Below are positions 49,524-57,258 of a stretch of DNA of 64,000 nucleotides, piece by piece. Source of the stretch: Devosia nitrariae (lineage in GTDB: Bacteria; Pseudomonadota; Alphaproteobacteria; Rhizobiales; Devosiaceae). Positions within the stretch are counted from its first letter, which is position 1, and each line of letters opens with the position of its first letter. The stretch lies in the NCBI RefSeq assembly GCF_030160115.1, contig NZ_BSNS01000024.1:186001-250000 (forward strand), read 5' to 3'. The notes beneath the pieces are model-generated. The model was not told the origin of the DNA and made no database searches. It saw nothing but the letters and a program-made list of their open reading frames with translations. Both the position numbers and the translations under genes were made by a program.

Positions 49524-50348
49524 ATGAGCAGCAAGACACGCACGTCGTCCATCGCTTCGGTCGATCCCGTCTGGGATGCGGTGACGGCGGGTGCACGCGA
49601 GATCGTTTCCAACGAGCCCTCGCTGTCCAACCTGGTGGTTTCGGCCATCCTCAACCACGATACCTTTGAGGAGGCCCTGGCCCATCGGATCGCGGCGCGA
49701 CTGCATCACGATGATGTTTCGGCCGACCTCATCCGGCAGGCCTTCCGCGACGCCATGGTCGACCATCCCGAGATCGGTGAGGCGGCCCGGGCCGATCTCG
49801 CCGCAACCCTCGAGCGCGATCCGGCCTGCCACCGGGCCATCGAACCGCTGCTCTACTTCAAGGGTTATCAGGCCATCCAGACGCACCGCTTCGCCTATGC
49901 TCTCTTCCTCGCCGGCCGGCGGGATTTCGCGCTCTACCTGCAGAGCAGGTCGAGCCAGGTGTTCCAGGTGGACATCAATCCAGCCGTCACGATGGGACGT
50001 GGCATCATGCTCGACCATGGCACGGGGCTCGTCATCGGCGAGACCGCGACGGTCGGCGACAACGTCTCCCTCCTGCAGGGCGTAACCCTGGGAGGTACGG
50101 GCAAATCGGATCAGGACCGGCATCCAAAGATCGGCAACGGCGTTCTTATAGGTGCGGGTGCCAAGGTCCTGGGCAATATCCGGATCGGCGACTGCTCGCG
50201 GATCGGCGCCGGGTCGGTAGTCCTAAAGGAAGTGCCGCCGCGCGTGACGGTCGCGGGCGTACCGGCCAAGGTCATCGGCGAAGCTGGATGCGCCCAACCG
50301 GCGCTGGTGATGGACCAGATGGTGCTGGTCCACGATATGAACCAATAG
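49524..50348 (+). CDS. cysE: Serine O-acetyltransferase
   Basis: A 274-residue CysE, first enzyme of cysteine synthesis. The helical N-terminal domain (about 1-150) with AREIVSNEPSLSNLVVSAILNHDTFEEAL is followed by the left-handed beta-helix: SSQVFQVDINPAVTMGRGIMLDHGTGLVIGETATVGDNVSLLQGVTLGGTGKSDQDRHPKIGNGVLIGAGAKVLGNIRIG. The catalytic HPKIG and GDRHP motifs are present. DUF3126 follows 87 bases on. Confidence 0.96.
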   Translation: MSSKTRTSSIASVDPVWDAVTAGAREIVSNEPSLSNLVVSAILNHDTFEEALAHRIAARLHHDDVSADLIRQAFRDAMVDHPEIGEAARADLAATLERDPACHRAIEPLLYFKGYQAIQTHRFAYALFLAGRRDFALYLQSRSSQVFQVDINPAVTMGRGIMLDHGTGLVIGETATVGDNVSLLQGVTLGGTGKSDQDRHPKIGNGVLIGAGAKVLGNIRIGDCSRIGAGSVVLKEVPPRVTVAGVPAKVIGEAGCAQPALVMDQMVLVHDMNQ

Positions 50349-50435
50349 TGAGGAGCGATAAGCCTTGCGGGGTTGCCCCGCATCACCCAAGTGGCTTAAG
50401 TCCCGCTCCCCGAGACAACGAACCAGGATTAGCGC

Positions 50436-50648
50436 GTGAACCAACCCGAAATCATCAAGTTGCAGAACTTCCTGCAGCGCAAATTCAACAACCGCAACAT
50501 CGACGTGCGGCCTCGCGCCAAGCTCAACGATTCGGTCGAGGTGTTCGTTGGGGACGAATCGATCGGCCTCATCCACGTCGACGACGAGGACGGTGACCTC
50601 TCCTATATGTTCTCGATGTCGATCCTCGATATTGATCTCGAGGAGTAG
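50436..50648 (+). CDS. DUF3126 family protein
   Basis: A 70-residue protein, NQPEIIKLQNFLQRKFNNRNIDVRPRAKLNDSVEVFVGDESIGLIHVDDEDGDLSYMFSMSILDIDLEE, typical of DUF3126, which almost always follows cysE in Alphaproteobacteria. Acidic and beta-rich; function unknown. GTG start at 50436. An AGCCTC/GAGGCT hairpin (50652-50668) directly after the stop is a probable terminator. Confidence 0.93.
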   Translation: MNQPEIIKLQNFLQRKFNNRNIDVRPRAKLNDSVEVFVGDESIGLIHVDDEDGDLSYMFSMSILDIDLEE

Positions 50649-50651
50649 TCA

Positions 50652-50668
50652 GCCTCGGACTGAGGCTT
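50652..50668 (+). terminator. Hairpin after DUF3126 gene
   Basis: AGCCTC (50652-50657) and GAGGCT (50663-50668) with loop GGACT form a 6-bp stem two bases after the DUF3126 stop, between convergent genes. Only TTG follows the stem, so it would be a weak intrinsic terminator. Confidence 0.5.
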
Positions 50669-50726
50669 GCCACCTGGCGACATGTAAGTCCTGGAAGAGG
50701 AAAATCGGCCGCATCGGCGGGGTATT

Positions 50727-51425
50727 CTACCAGGCGCCGATGGTTGTCATCATGCGCTTCACAACCGCATCGAACCCCATCCAGCCTTCGAGAACGGTGT
50801 CGTCGAAGGCATAGACAGCACCAACTCCGCTTGGCAGGACGACCGAGCGGAGGCATCGGCCAGGCGCACCTGTTTCCACAGGCGCCATGCACTTGGCCAC
50901 GAACGGGGCAGGCGAGAGCGGATCGTACCACACCGTCTCACCCAATCCCCGCTCCGGCAACAACCGCTTACCGACGAGGCCGGGTGCTCCGCGCAGCGTT
51001 TCCGATCCGAAATCGCGCAAGTAGACCGTGTCGAGCAGCATTGCGCTCGGCCGTACGCGGCTGCGCGGCAGGAGCGTGACGTCGATCGTGGCCGGCCGGT
51101 CGAGCCCTTCGAGGGCAAGGGCGGCACGCAACTCGACCTGGCTGGCGAACTCATCCTTGGGGCTGGCCTCGCCGCGGAACCAGTCGAGCGGGATACGCAA
51201 TTCGCGTCCGCCGATGGTGCGCGAAACGAGTGTCGTCATGGTCTGGGCCGGCGGCGGCCCGCTGTGGCTCGCCATGTGGAAATCGAGAAGATACGCCGCC
51301 GCGACGGCCACCAGCGCTGCGAGCACCGCCAGCCCCGCCAGATTGTAGGCGATCGCGGATGCCGTCGGGCGGGTCGTGCCGGCCAATGCCGTGTTGGGTG
51401 CAGGCGCCATACGCATGAGCGGCAT
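50727..51425 (-). CDS. Hypothetical membrane-anchored protein
   Basis: A 232-residue protein with one N-terminal helix (IAYNLAGLAVLAALVAVAAAYLLDF, about 25-49) and a beta-rich periplasmic part with SRTIGGRELRIPLDWFRGE, VELRAALALEGLDRPATIDVTLLPRSRVRPSAMLLDTVYLRDF and two cysteines (MAPVE and RCLRSV) that could form a disulfide. Not recognised. Divergent from the 51512 gene; an imperfect CtrA half-site lies between them. Confidence 0.72.
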   Translation of the reverse strand: MPLMRMAPAPNTALAGTTRPTASAIAYNLAGLAVLAALVAVAAAYLLDFHMASHSGPPPAQTMTTLVSRTIGGRELRIPLDWFRGEASPKDEFASQVELRAALALEGLDRPATIDVTLLPRSRVRPSAMLLDTVYLRDFGSETLRGAPGLVGKRLLPERGLGETVWYDPLSPAPFVAKCMAPVETGAPGRCLRSVVLPSGVGAVYAFDDTVLEGWMGFDAVVKRMMTTIGAW

Positions 51426-51511
51426 TAACCAGATCTTCTAAGGGTAGGTGACAGCCGATAGGGCGGCAAATATGATTAACAAATCGTAAAGAAACGCAGA
51501 GCGGTGGGGTG

Positions 51512-51832
51512 ATGGAGAGGGAACTGCTGCTGGCAGCATTCATCATGGGAGTTGGTTTGTGCGTGGCGGGCGCCGGTACCCATCTCTATCAGTGGCTTGC
51601 GCGCCAAGAGGCATTGCTGCGGTATGACGGGGCAACGTATTTTCAGGCGCTGGGCCACCTCTTCATGAGTTTCGTGTGCGGACCCTACATCATGCTCCAG
51701 TTGGGCTGGCGGCATGGGCAAGGCCAAACGCTCTCGCTCAGTTCCGCGCTCGTTTCGGCGCTCGTTGCCTTCGGCTGGGCGTTCATTACCGGACTGATGT
51801 TCGTCGGCCTCTACGTGGCGATCCGCACCTGA
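51512..51832 (+). CDS. Small membrane protein, three helices
   Basis: A 106-residue protein with three hydrophobic helices (LLLAAFIMGVGLCVAGAGTHLYQWLA, YFQALGHLFMSFVCGPYIMLQLGW and SSALVSALVAFGWAFITGLMFVGLYVAI). Conserved hypothetical in Hyphomicrobiales as far as I can tell. ATG 51512 is preferred over the GTG at 51509. Followed by a strong 12-bp hairpin. Confidence 0.75.
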   Translation: MERELLLAAFIMGVGLCVAGAGTHLYQWLARQEALLRYDGATYFQALGHLFMSFVCGPYIMLQLGWRHGQGQTLSLSSALVSALVAFGWAFITGLMFVGLYVAIRT

Positions 51833-51851
51833 GGATCCCGATATTGAGAAA

Positions 51852-51891
51852 CAGCACGGCCGGCTTCGATCTCTCGAGGCCGGCCGTGCTG
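51852..51891. terminator. Strong 12-bp stem terminator
   Basis: CAGCACGGCCGG (51852-51863) and CCGGCCGTGCTG (51880-51891) are perfectly complementary with a 16-base loop. It stands between two convergent stops, at 51832 and 51933, so it probably ends both transcripts, although no U-tract follows on either side. Confidence 0.78.
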
Positions 51892-51932
51892 TTCGGGCTC
51901 GTGCTATCGGCCGCCTGCAACAGATGCTGCGG

Positions 51933-52559
51933 TCAATGGCTGGCGGTCGCGGCCACGGTGATGGCGCGGTCGTCGATCATGTCGACCCAGCGACCGGCAT
52001 GGGCCTGGTCCTGGCGCTTGACGAACTGGTAGGGCGTCTCGTTCCAGATCCGGACCAGGCCGTCCTGGTTGTCGAGCACGAGGTCACCGCGATCGGTGCG
52101 CACGAGCAGCACCGCGTGGCCGTCGCCATTGGCTTCGCGCACCACCGCCATAAGCAGGGTGCTGGCGGGCCAGCCGGCTTCGATCAGGGCGCGGCGCTTG
52201 GCCAGCACGAAATCCTCGCAGTCACCGTAGCCGTTGGGGTAGGTCCAGAATTCCTCGACGCCGTAGAGATCGCTGTCGGAGACCGGCACGACCGTGCCGT
52301 TGACATGGGCGTTGATGTCCAGGAGCTGGTTCCACCGGTCCTCATCGAGCGTCACTGCCAGCAGCGGGTCGGCGTTCGCCTGGCATTCGGCTGGACGAGC
52401 CTTGCAGAACTCGGCGTGGCCGACAGGAATGCTGGTGTTGCCCGAGACGACCCTGACGAAGGCAACATTGGTCAGGTCAAGCGCGGCGGCCGGCATAGCG
52501 GAGAAGGCGGCAAGGGCGGCGATGAGGACCGTCTTGAAGGCCTTTGCGGCGATGGACAT
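51933..52559 (-). CDS. Bacterial transglutaminase-like cysteine peptidase (BTLCP)
   Basis: A 208-residue exported cysteine peptidase of the BTLCP/DUF920 family (LapG relatives). Signal peptide residues 1-26 (KTVLIAALAAFSAMPAAA); catalytic triad C114 in YGDCEDFVLAKRRAL, H148 in NGDGHAVLLV and D163 in LVLDNQDG. LapG-type members cleave surface adhesins under c-di-GMP control; no adhesin or LapD gene is here, so the substrate is open. A PilZ gene lies 250 bases upstream on the same strand. Confidence 0.91.
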   Translation of the reverse strand: MSIAAKAFKTVLIAALAAFSAMPAAALDLTNVAFVRVVSGNTSIPVGHAEFCKARPAECQANADPLLAVTLDEDRWNQLLDINAHVNGTVVPVSDSDLYGVEEFWTYPNGYGDCEDFVLAKRRALIEAGWPASTLLMAVVREANGDGHAVLLVRTDRGDLVLDNQDGLVRIWNETPYQFVKRQDQAHAGRWVDMIDDRAITVAATASH

Positions 52560-52710
52560 TGTTGTGGTCTCCCTGATGGAGACCACGTTAGGGACTGCCG
52601 ATTGCCCCGGTCCGAAAACTGCAATGCAGTTTTTATGCGTGTTTTAGCGATTGTTGCAGGATTTGGTTAAGCATGAAAAAGACCGTCGCGAGACAGGCGG
52701 TCGAAATAGC

Positions 52711-52804
52711 CGATGGAGCGGGACGCGAAAAGTGGGACCCGGTTTTCGCTAAAATCGATAACAAAGGTTAGAGTGCGAGATCGAACTCGATCATCGCGCT
52801 CTAG
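52711..52804. repeat. Dispersed palindromic intergenic element, copy C
   Basis: Contains a GCGAAAA (52725-52731) / TTTTCGC (52743-52749) hairpin around GTGGGACCCGG, then a second imperfect dyad AGAGTGCGAGATCGA / TCGATCATCGCGCTCT (about 52770-52802), ending GCTCTAG like copies A and B. It occupies most of the space between the BTLCP promoter and the PilZ stop. Confidence 0.82.
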
Positions 52805-52810
52805 CCGTCG

Positions 52811-53443
52811 TCAGTTGACGCGCAGGTTCTGCTGGACGACCGTGATCATTTCCTGGGTCGAAGTGAACTCCACGGCAACGCCGTTCTGGAAGTGCCGCAC
52901 GACGCGGGCTCGCATGCGTCCGAGCGTCAGCGGCGTACCCATAGCCGGGCGCACATCGATCTCGACGGCGGCGCCTGAAAGCGAGATGTCAATGATCTTG
53001 CAGTTGTAACGCCGACCGTCATCCAGAACGACGGTCGAATGGCGGTTGTCGGGCACGACGCGTTCGTGCCGGCGGTCCTCGGGAATGTTGAGGAGATCTC
53101 TATTGGCGAGCCAGGTCAGTTGCGCGGCCATCTTGTCGCGCTTGCGCGGCGAAGCGGCGACGTTCATCAGAAACCCGCCCTCGACCTGGTCGATCACGGT
53201 TCCCTCGATTCTCCCGATATGGTCGAGGTAGGCGATGACCTTTTCGCCCACAATTCCCGTCACCGGCGCGATAACAACCGCGTCGCCTGGCGACATCTCG
53301 AGTATCTGGCAGGGGAATTCTCGCTTGTCAGCGAGCATGTAGCGGCCGAGAACAGAAATTCTCACGCGCTGGAACCGGGCTGGTTCCGCGCTGGTGCGGT
53401 CTGCGACCGCAAGGGGCGGTGAAGAAACGTTGTCGCTGAGCAT
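52811..53443 (-). CDS. Double PilZ-domain protein
   Basis: A 210-residue protein with two PilZ domains. The second (about 122-205) has the canonical c-di-GMP signature RRHER (R124-R128) and DISLSG (152-157). The first (about 22-100) has RFQRVRISVLGR and EMSPGD in place of DxSxxG, so it may be a degenerate ligand-free or dimerisation domain. The ATG at 53443 is preferred over 53482. A 110-base gap separates it from the PAS gene on the same strand. Confidence 0.9.
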   Translation of the reverse strand: MLSDNVSSPPLAVADRTSAEPARFQRVRISVLGRYMLADKREFPCQILEMSPGDAVVIAPVTGIVGEKVIAYLDHIGRIEGTVIDQVEGGFLMNVAASPRKRDKMAAQLTWLANRDLLNIPEDRRHERVVPDNRHSTVVLDDGRRYNCKIIDISLSGAAVEIDVRPAMGTPLTLGRMRARVVRHFQNGVAVEFTSTQEMITVVQQNLRVN

Positions 53444-53553
53444 GCACCAAACCGATAGGGAAGCAGAATACTTCTCAACCACCGTACTGGAGTTTGGTTA
53501 ACGCATGGTGAGAAATAACGCGGTGCTTGCGCAGCGGGGTCTAACGAAACCGG

Positions 53554-54204
53554 CTACTGCCGGCCGCCGTCGATGACTGCCAGATGGGCATAGCGGCGGG
53601 CGCTGCGCCCGAAGACGGTAGCAGGAACCGCGCCATTCATATGGCTGGCGAAAGGTGGCTCTCCCGAAACGTTGGCTGCCACATCGGCGACCAGATCCTG
53701 CTGGGGCGCGTCGTCCGGCCAGATGAGGCGGAGACCCGTAATGCGCTGCTCGACAACGGGTTGCACGCCCAGCCAATAGGGGTGGTCGATGGCGGTCATT
53801 GCGCCCAGGATACGGTTGAAGGTGGATCCGTTGTGCCGCAGCGGCAAGAGGATCGTCTCGAAGGAAACCTTGGTGTTGATCGCGGTCGTGCCCTGGAAGG
53901 TGACGAGGGCAACGGCATGGTCTTCGGTGACGGCGCGGATCAGGGTTTCGATGGCGTCGCGGTCGCGGTCGTGCCAAAGGGCACTGAACGAACGGGCTTT
54001 GAGCTCGCGGCAGTAGGCCGTGCAGAGGTGCGAGCCGGCGAGACGAAAGGCGAAGCTACTATTCTCCTCGAGCTCGAGGATGAAGGTATTGGCCAGGGCC
54101 TCGCGGATGCGGGTGGGGTCGATATCCCGGCGGTCGGGAGCACTGCGCGAGCCGCGCAAGGTGTTCCAGTACTCGTAGAGGATCTTGGTGCTCGCTTTTT
54201 GCAT
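53554..54204 (-). CDS. PAS-like sensor domain protein
   Basis: A 216-residue protein whose first 160 residues match the PAS_5 (PF07310) pattern: LYEYWNTLRGSRSAPDRRDIDPTRIREALANTFILELEENSSFAFRLAGSHLCTAYCRELKARSFSALW, then TFQGTTAINTKVSFETILLPLRHNGSTFNRILGAMTAIDHPYWLG. No output domain is fused. Such proteins are widespread in Rhizobiales with unknown ligand. A TTAA-N7-TTAA site lies 92 bases upstream, so it may belong to the CtrA regulon together with the divergent rhomboid gene. Confidence 0.84.
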   Translation of the reverse strand: MQKASTKILYEYWNTLRGSRSAPDRRDIDPTRIREALANTFILELEENSSFAFRLAGSHLCTAYCRELKARSFSALWHDRDRDAIETLIRAVTEDHAVALVTFQGTTAINTKVSFETILLPLRHNGSTFNRILGAMTAIDHPYWLGVQPVVEQRITGLRLIWPDDAPQQDLVADVAANVSGEPPFASHMNGAVPATVFGRSARRYAHLAVIDGGRQ

Positions 54205-54295
54205 TGTTCTTTTCCGCCAGAATCGTGCGAGCCATCTATGCCGATGCCCTGTCCAACGCCTCCGAGAGTGGCAAAACCCGCCGCCAAAATCGCCC

Positions 54296-54310
54296 TTAAA
54301 GAATGGTTAA
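54296..54310. promoter_or_regulatory. Perfect CtrA box TTAA-N7-TTAA
   Basis: TTAA (54296-54299), seven bases, TTAA (54307-54310) in the gap between the divergent PAS and rhomboid genes. The spacing is exactly that of the alphaproteobacterial cell-cycle regulator CtrA. It is 92 bases from the PAS start and 73 bases before the rhomboid ATG, a plausible position for controlling both. An additional GGTTAAC follows at 54311. Confidence 0.72.
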
Positions 54311-54382
54311 GGTTAACGTCGCCGGGTCGATGTGGAAAACATGTCCCAGAACCGGGCAGGCTGGCCCCTTGGGAGAAACCGG

Positions 54383-55129
54383 ATGACTGAACAACATGGG
54401 GATGCGGAAAACCGGGGGGCGCGGGGGCGTGAGCCGGTTTTCCTCATTCCTGGCGGGGTCACCGGGCTCATCGGCGTCCTGGTTGCCATTCACCTCGCTC
54501 AGGGACTGGTTCTTAACCAAGAGAGCCAACTGCAACTGGTCAACCTCCTGGCCTTCCTGCCGCTACGCATCGCGGCGGCGGCCGAGGACATAGGGCTGGC
54601 GTTGCCGCTCGTGTGGACGCCGTTCACTCACGCGCTGCTGCACGCGGGCTGGGAGCATCTCATCGTCAATGTCGCATGGCTGGCAATATTTGCGACGCCT
54701 GTGGCCCGGCGATACGGAACCTGGCCGATGCTCGCGATATTCTTTGCGAGCGCGGCAGCCGGAGCGGCGGCGTTCGCGCTCACCGATCTGATGACCGTCG
54801 CTTATCTGATTGGCGCTTCAGGGGGCGTCGCCGGCCTCATGGGCGCGGCGATGCGCTTTATCTTCCAACCGGTCATCGTCGGCCAGGACCCCGAAACAGG
54901 CGAGCGGGTCATTCTCGGGCGGCGCTTGGCCTCTCTTAGCGAAATGATGCGCAATCCGCGGGCACGGGTGTTCACGCTCTTTTGGGTGCTGCTGAATGCG
55001 GCGATACCGTTCCTGCCGCTGCTGACAGGTCAGGGTGTGCAGATCGCCTGGCAGTCGCATCTGGGGGGATTCGTTGCCGGTCTGCTCCTTGTCGGGCTTT
55101 TCGAGCGGCGCCCCGCCGGCGCTCAGTAA
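54383..55129 (+). CDS. Rhomboid family intramembrane serine protease
   Basis: A 248-residue rhomboid with six helices. Catalytic serine S147 in GASGG (145-149), catalytic histidine H226 in WQSHLGGF, and the oxyanion HLIVN (H92, N96). FTHALLHAGWEHLIVNVAWL is the standard first motif. The ATG at 54383 has GGGAGAAACC upstream; an ATG at 54332 would add only a soluble stretch. Substrate unknown. Overlaps the end of the ICMT-like gene by seven bases, tail to tail. Confidence 0.93.
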   Translation: MTEQHGDAENRGARGREPVFLIPGGVTGLIGVLVAIHLAQGLVLNQESQLQLVNLLAFLPLRIAAAAEDIGLALPLVWTPFTHALLHAGWEHLIVNVAWLAIFATPVARRYGTWPMLAIFFASAAAGAAAFALTDLMTVAYLIGASGGVAGLMGAAMRFIFQPVIVGQDPETGERVILGRRLASLSEMMRNPRARVFTLFWVLLNAAIPFLPLLTGQGVQIAWQSHLGGFVAGLLLVGLFERRPAGAQ

Positions 55130-55827
55130 ACCCCGGGTATCCACTTGGCGCGCACGCTCCGGGCGTAGTCGGGATAGCCAGGCAATTCGGCCTGCAGGGT
55201 GCGATCTTCCAGTTCTGTACGCACGATCAGCACCAGGGTCGTCAACAGAGCGGGTATTTGCGCCCAGGTCGAACCAAGAGCAAATCCCCAGCCAAAGGCC
55301 AGCAGGCTTGCGGCGAGATAGCCGGGGTGGCGGACATAGGCGTAGGGGCCAGTTTCCACCACCTGATGGTTGCGCTCGGTCTGGATGCGGACACTCGGCT
55401 CAAAGTGGCGGTTGACCGCCTGTGCCCAGGCCATGATCCAGAAACCGGCAACGAACAGCCCATAGCCGAAGAGGATGACCGTGAATGGGGGCGCGCTCAA
55501 GGCGAAGCGGGCGTTGTCAAGCGCGGCGACGGGCAGGACCCCGACCAGGCCAACCATCACCAGCGGCATCAGGATGTAATCCCAGCCCTTGGTGTTGGGG
55601 CCGATGCCCTGCCGGGCGGCAATGATCTCCGGGTTGACGCGCTGCAGCCAGGGTAGGGCGATGGCGATCTGCACGGCCAAGGCGGCGAGGAAGGCCCAGC
55701 CTAACCCCCAGCCCCAGCTTCCCGCTGGCCAGAAGAGAAGTACGGCCAAAATGACGAATGTGGCGCCCAGCGACACCACGGTCTGGCTCGCAGGGACGTC
55801 CCGGTTGTCGGAGGACAAGCTCATCAT
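55123..55827 (-). CDS. Isoprenylcysteine carboxylmethyltransferase-like membrane protein
   Basis: A 234-residue protein with about five helices and the ICMT/PEMT C-terminal signature: NHQVVETGPYAYVRHPGYLAASLLAFGWGFALGSTWAQIPALLTTLVLIVRTELEDRTLQAELPGYPDYARSVRAKWIPGVY, where the RHPxY and E-x-x-L motifs bind AdoMet. Bacterial members methylate lipids or other substrates. Start ATG 55827 or 55824 behind GGAGGGG; the upstream frame overlaps hisI. Confidence 0.85.
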   Translation of the reverse strand: MMSLSSDNRDVPASQTVVSLGATFVILAVLLFWPAGSWGWGLGWAFLAALAVQIAIALPWLQRVNPEIIAARQGIGPNTKGWDYILMPLVMVGLVGVLPVAALDNARFALSAPPFTVILFGYGLFVAGFWIMAWAQAVNRHFEPSVRIQTERNHQVVETGPYAYVRHPGYLAASLLAFGWGFALGSTWAQIPALLTTLVLIVRTELEDRTLQAELPGYPDYARSVRAKWIPGVY

Positions 55828-55853
55828 CCCCTCCAAACGCGACGAGCAGTCCC

Positions 55854-56300
55854 TCAGTATACCTCCGCAGGGTCGAAAAGTCTCGGCAAACCGATGTCCT
55901 CGAGCTTCGCCGTCCCCCCTGAGGGAACGACCCGGCGATAGAAACACGACTTGCGGCCGGTGTGGCAGGCGGCGCCCCGTCCCATCTGTTCGACGACAAC
56001 GACAATGGCGTCCTGATCGCAGTCGGTACGCAGTTCGACCACTTTCTGCAACTCGCCAGAGGTCTCGCCCTTCTTCCAGATCTTGCCGCGCGAGCGCGAC
56101 CAGTAATGTACAAAGCCGGTCTCGAGCGTCAGCGAGAGCGCCTCGGCGTTCATGTGCGCGAACATCAGCACCGTGTTGGTGCCGGCTTCGATGGCAAGGA
56201 CGGCGATGAGGCCATGCGCGTCGAAGCGGGGTGCGAACGTAGAGCCCTCTTCGAGCTCTTCGTGGGAAAGCGGCTTTGGATCGGCAAAGGTCAGGGTCAT
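55854..56300 (-). CDS. hisI: Phosphoribosyl-AMP cyclohydrolase
   Basis: A 148-residue HisI, third step of histidine synthesis. MFAHMNAEALSLTLETGFVHYWSRSRGKIWKKGETSGELQKVVELRTDCDQDAIVVVVEQMGRGAACHTGRKSCFYR contains the metal sites D95/D97 (DCDQDA) and C112, C119 (CHTG...SCF). No HisE domain is fused. It is not next to other his genes, as usual in Alphaproteobacteria. ATG 56300 is the family start. Confidence 0.96.
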   Translation of the reverse strand: MTLTFADPKPLSHEELEEGSTFAPRFDAHGLIAVLAIEAGTNTVLMFAHMNAEALSLTLETGFVHYWSRSRGKIWKKGETSGELQKVVELRTDCDQDAIVVVVEQMGRGAACHTGRKSCFYRRVVPSGGTAKLEDIGLPRLFDPAEVY

Positions 56301-56339
56301 GGTGCGGGTTTTATACCGCACCACGCGGTTTTGCCAGCC

Positions 56340-57179
56340 TCAGCTCTTGACGCCGACCCAGATCTCCATGGTGCCATAGCCGGTCTTGGGGTCGAAGTCG
56401 GGGCCGTAATATTCGAGGAAGCTGTAGCCCCCGCCGGTCTCGAAATCCATGTTGGGCTGCCAGTCGCCGAAGATCGAAGCGCAGGTGTTGCTTATGCTGC
56501 TGACATGGCCTTTGTGGGTGAACTTGGCCCAGGTACGGGCGGGAATGCTGATACTGGCGAACTCCCGCGGCAGATCCGCATCCGGGCGCATCTCGACGCC
56601 AGCGATATAGTCATAACCTTGGACGTCATCGGAGAATTCGCCGACGACGCCATAGGTGGCGGCGCCGATCATGCCATCGAAATTGCCGATAAAGGGGGCA
56701 AACTGCTGCCACTGCCCCGGGATGCCCGCGGCGCCTGCCATGCCGTGATGCTCGGAAAGTCCGGCGATGCGCAGGGCGCCGTGGTGTTCGATGCGCGGGG
56801 GGTCGAGGGTGACTTTGGTTGCTGCTTCCATTTTGATGGCCTCCACGAGGGTGAGGTTGTCGATCGAGCGCCTCCTGCGGACTTCCTCCGGCGTCATGCC
56901 GAATTGATCGCGGAAAGCGCGGGTGAATGCCTCGTGCGAGCTGTAGCCAGCCTCCAGAGCCACCGCGAGAATGTCGGGGGCGCCGTCGGCCAGAGCCTTG
57001 GCGGCTTGCGTCAGCCTGCGTCCACGCAGATAGCCGGAAACGGTATAGCCCGTAGCCATCGGGAACATCCGTGACAGGTAGAAGCGCGACAGGCCCGTGG
57101 CCGACGCCAAATCGTCGAGGCAGAGCTCCTCGCGATAGCGGCTTTCGATGTACCACAAGGTTCTGACGATCGCGGACAT
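56340..57179 (-). CDS. AraC-family regulator with GyrI-like effector domain
   Basis: A 279-residue transcriptional regulator. The AraC HTH pair is at residues 8-105 (YIESRYREELCLDDLASATGLSRFYLSRMFPMATGYTVSGYLRGRRLTQAAKAL and VALEAGYSSHEAFTRAFRDQFGMTPEEVRRRRS); the C-terminal half is a GyrI-like small-molecule-binding domain (VEMRPDADLPREFASISIPARTWAKFTHKG). This is the Rob/SoxS-type architecture with AraC first. The target is unknown. Confidence 0.89.
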   Translation of the reverse strand: MSAIVRTLWYIESRYREELCLDDLASATGLSRFYLSRMFPMATGYTVSGYLRGRRLTQAAKALADGAPDILAVALEAGYSSHEAFTRAFRDQFGMTPEEVRRRRSIDNLTLVEAIKMEAATKVTLDPPRIEHHGALRIAGLSEHHGMAGAAGIPGQWQQFAPFIGNFDGMIGAATYGVVGEFSDDVQGYDYIAGVEMRPDADLPREFASISIPARTWAKFTHKGHVSSISNTCASIFGDWQPNMDFETGGGYSFLEYYGPDFDPKTGYGTMEIWVGVKS

Positions 57180-57258
57180 GGGATCACTCGCGTTGACACC
57201 TCCAGCTTATCGCATGGCGGAGAAAGCGAGGTTTGATCGCTGTTGCGGTGGGCGTTTA

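Noticed and set aside
51476..51490. Possible CtrA box TTAA-N7-TAAA before the 51512 gene
   Set aside because: The second half-site has one mismatch and AT-rich promoter DNA can create it by chance; not strong enough to list.
53497..53511. TTAACGCATGG half-site upstream of the PilZ gene
   Set aside because: Only one TTAA is present; no second half at seven bases.
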